A stretch of DNA of 13,306 nt, from positions 1 through 13,306 of the forward strand of contig JAAWNI010000037.1 in assembly GCA_022798855.1 (NCBI GenBank), written 5' to 3'. Source of the DNA: Lawsonibacter sp. (GTDB lineage: Bacteria; Bacillota; Clostridia; Oscillospirales; Oscillospiraceae). Shown piece after piece: positions 13,304-13,306 of the stretch (positions are counted from its first letter, which is position 1; each line of letters opens with the position of its first letter). The notes beneath the pieces were generated by a model. The model searched no databases. It saw nothing but the letters and a program-made list of their open reading frames with translations, and had not been told where the DNA came from. Both the position numbers and the translations under genes were made by a program.

Positions 13304-13306
13304 GAG

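Overview
The window looks like chromosome from a GC-rich Gram-positive member of the Clostridia, most likely the Oscillospiraceae (Flavonifractor / Pseudoflavonifractor / Oscillibacter-like). The reasons are protein-level resemblance, strong Shine-Dalgarno sites, sigma-A type promoters, an LTA-synthase-like enzyme, a lipoprotein binding protein, an Asp23 protein, and many intergenic hairpin repeats beginning TGTAGGG. The genus is an inference; no rRNA or marker set is present. I recognise twelve protein genes plus one small ORF. I see no tRNA, rRNA, CRISPR array or transposase gene.

Layout. (1) 1-1955: a minus-strand LTA-synthase-like sulfatase-fold membrane enzyme, with a foldback repeat beyond its 3' end. 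(2) 1956-2357: an AT-rich intergenic region ending in a strong promoter with a palindromic operator candidate. (3) 2358-4730: a complete polar amino-acid ABC importer (lipoprotein binding protein, permease, ATPase). A hairpin after the binding-protein gene probably sets its expression above the other two, and a clean terminator closes the operon. (4) 4775-5312: no gene. This stretch holds a 160-bp foldback element with perfect 18-bp terminal inverted repeats (MITE-like), then a second hairpin-rich dispersed repeat, then the promoter of the next gene. (5) 5328-6695: a MATE efflux pump with a TTG start. (6) 6696-7092: a TGTAGGG repeat, a small palindrome, and a 41-codon ORF with its own promoter and terminator.

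(7) 7141-10221, minus strand: DUF1934 (YwiB-like) - argS - Nudix hydrolase, read from a promoter near 10290. The DUF1934-argS pairing is conserved in Firmicutes. Each spacer in this operon carries a TGTAGGG repeat, and one repeat end supplies the argS stop codon. (8) 10441-10854: an unrecognised acidic 137-aa protein behind a promoter with both consensus hexamers (TTGACA-16-TATAAT). (9) 10933-11283, minus strand: an Asp23/Gls24 protein. (10) 11541-13003, minus strand: a PIN/NYN-like putative nuclease downstream of a DUF5714 Cys-rich protein. Both look less GC-rich than the rest of the window, and two TGTAGGG repeats lie upstream of them at the window edge.

Most genes are ordinary housekeeping or transport genes. 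The less ordinary content is the modular TGTAGGG repeat family (five copies), the MITE-like element, the importer operator, the orphan small proteins, and the DUF5714/PIN-like pair. I do not see a clearly new multi-gene system.
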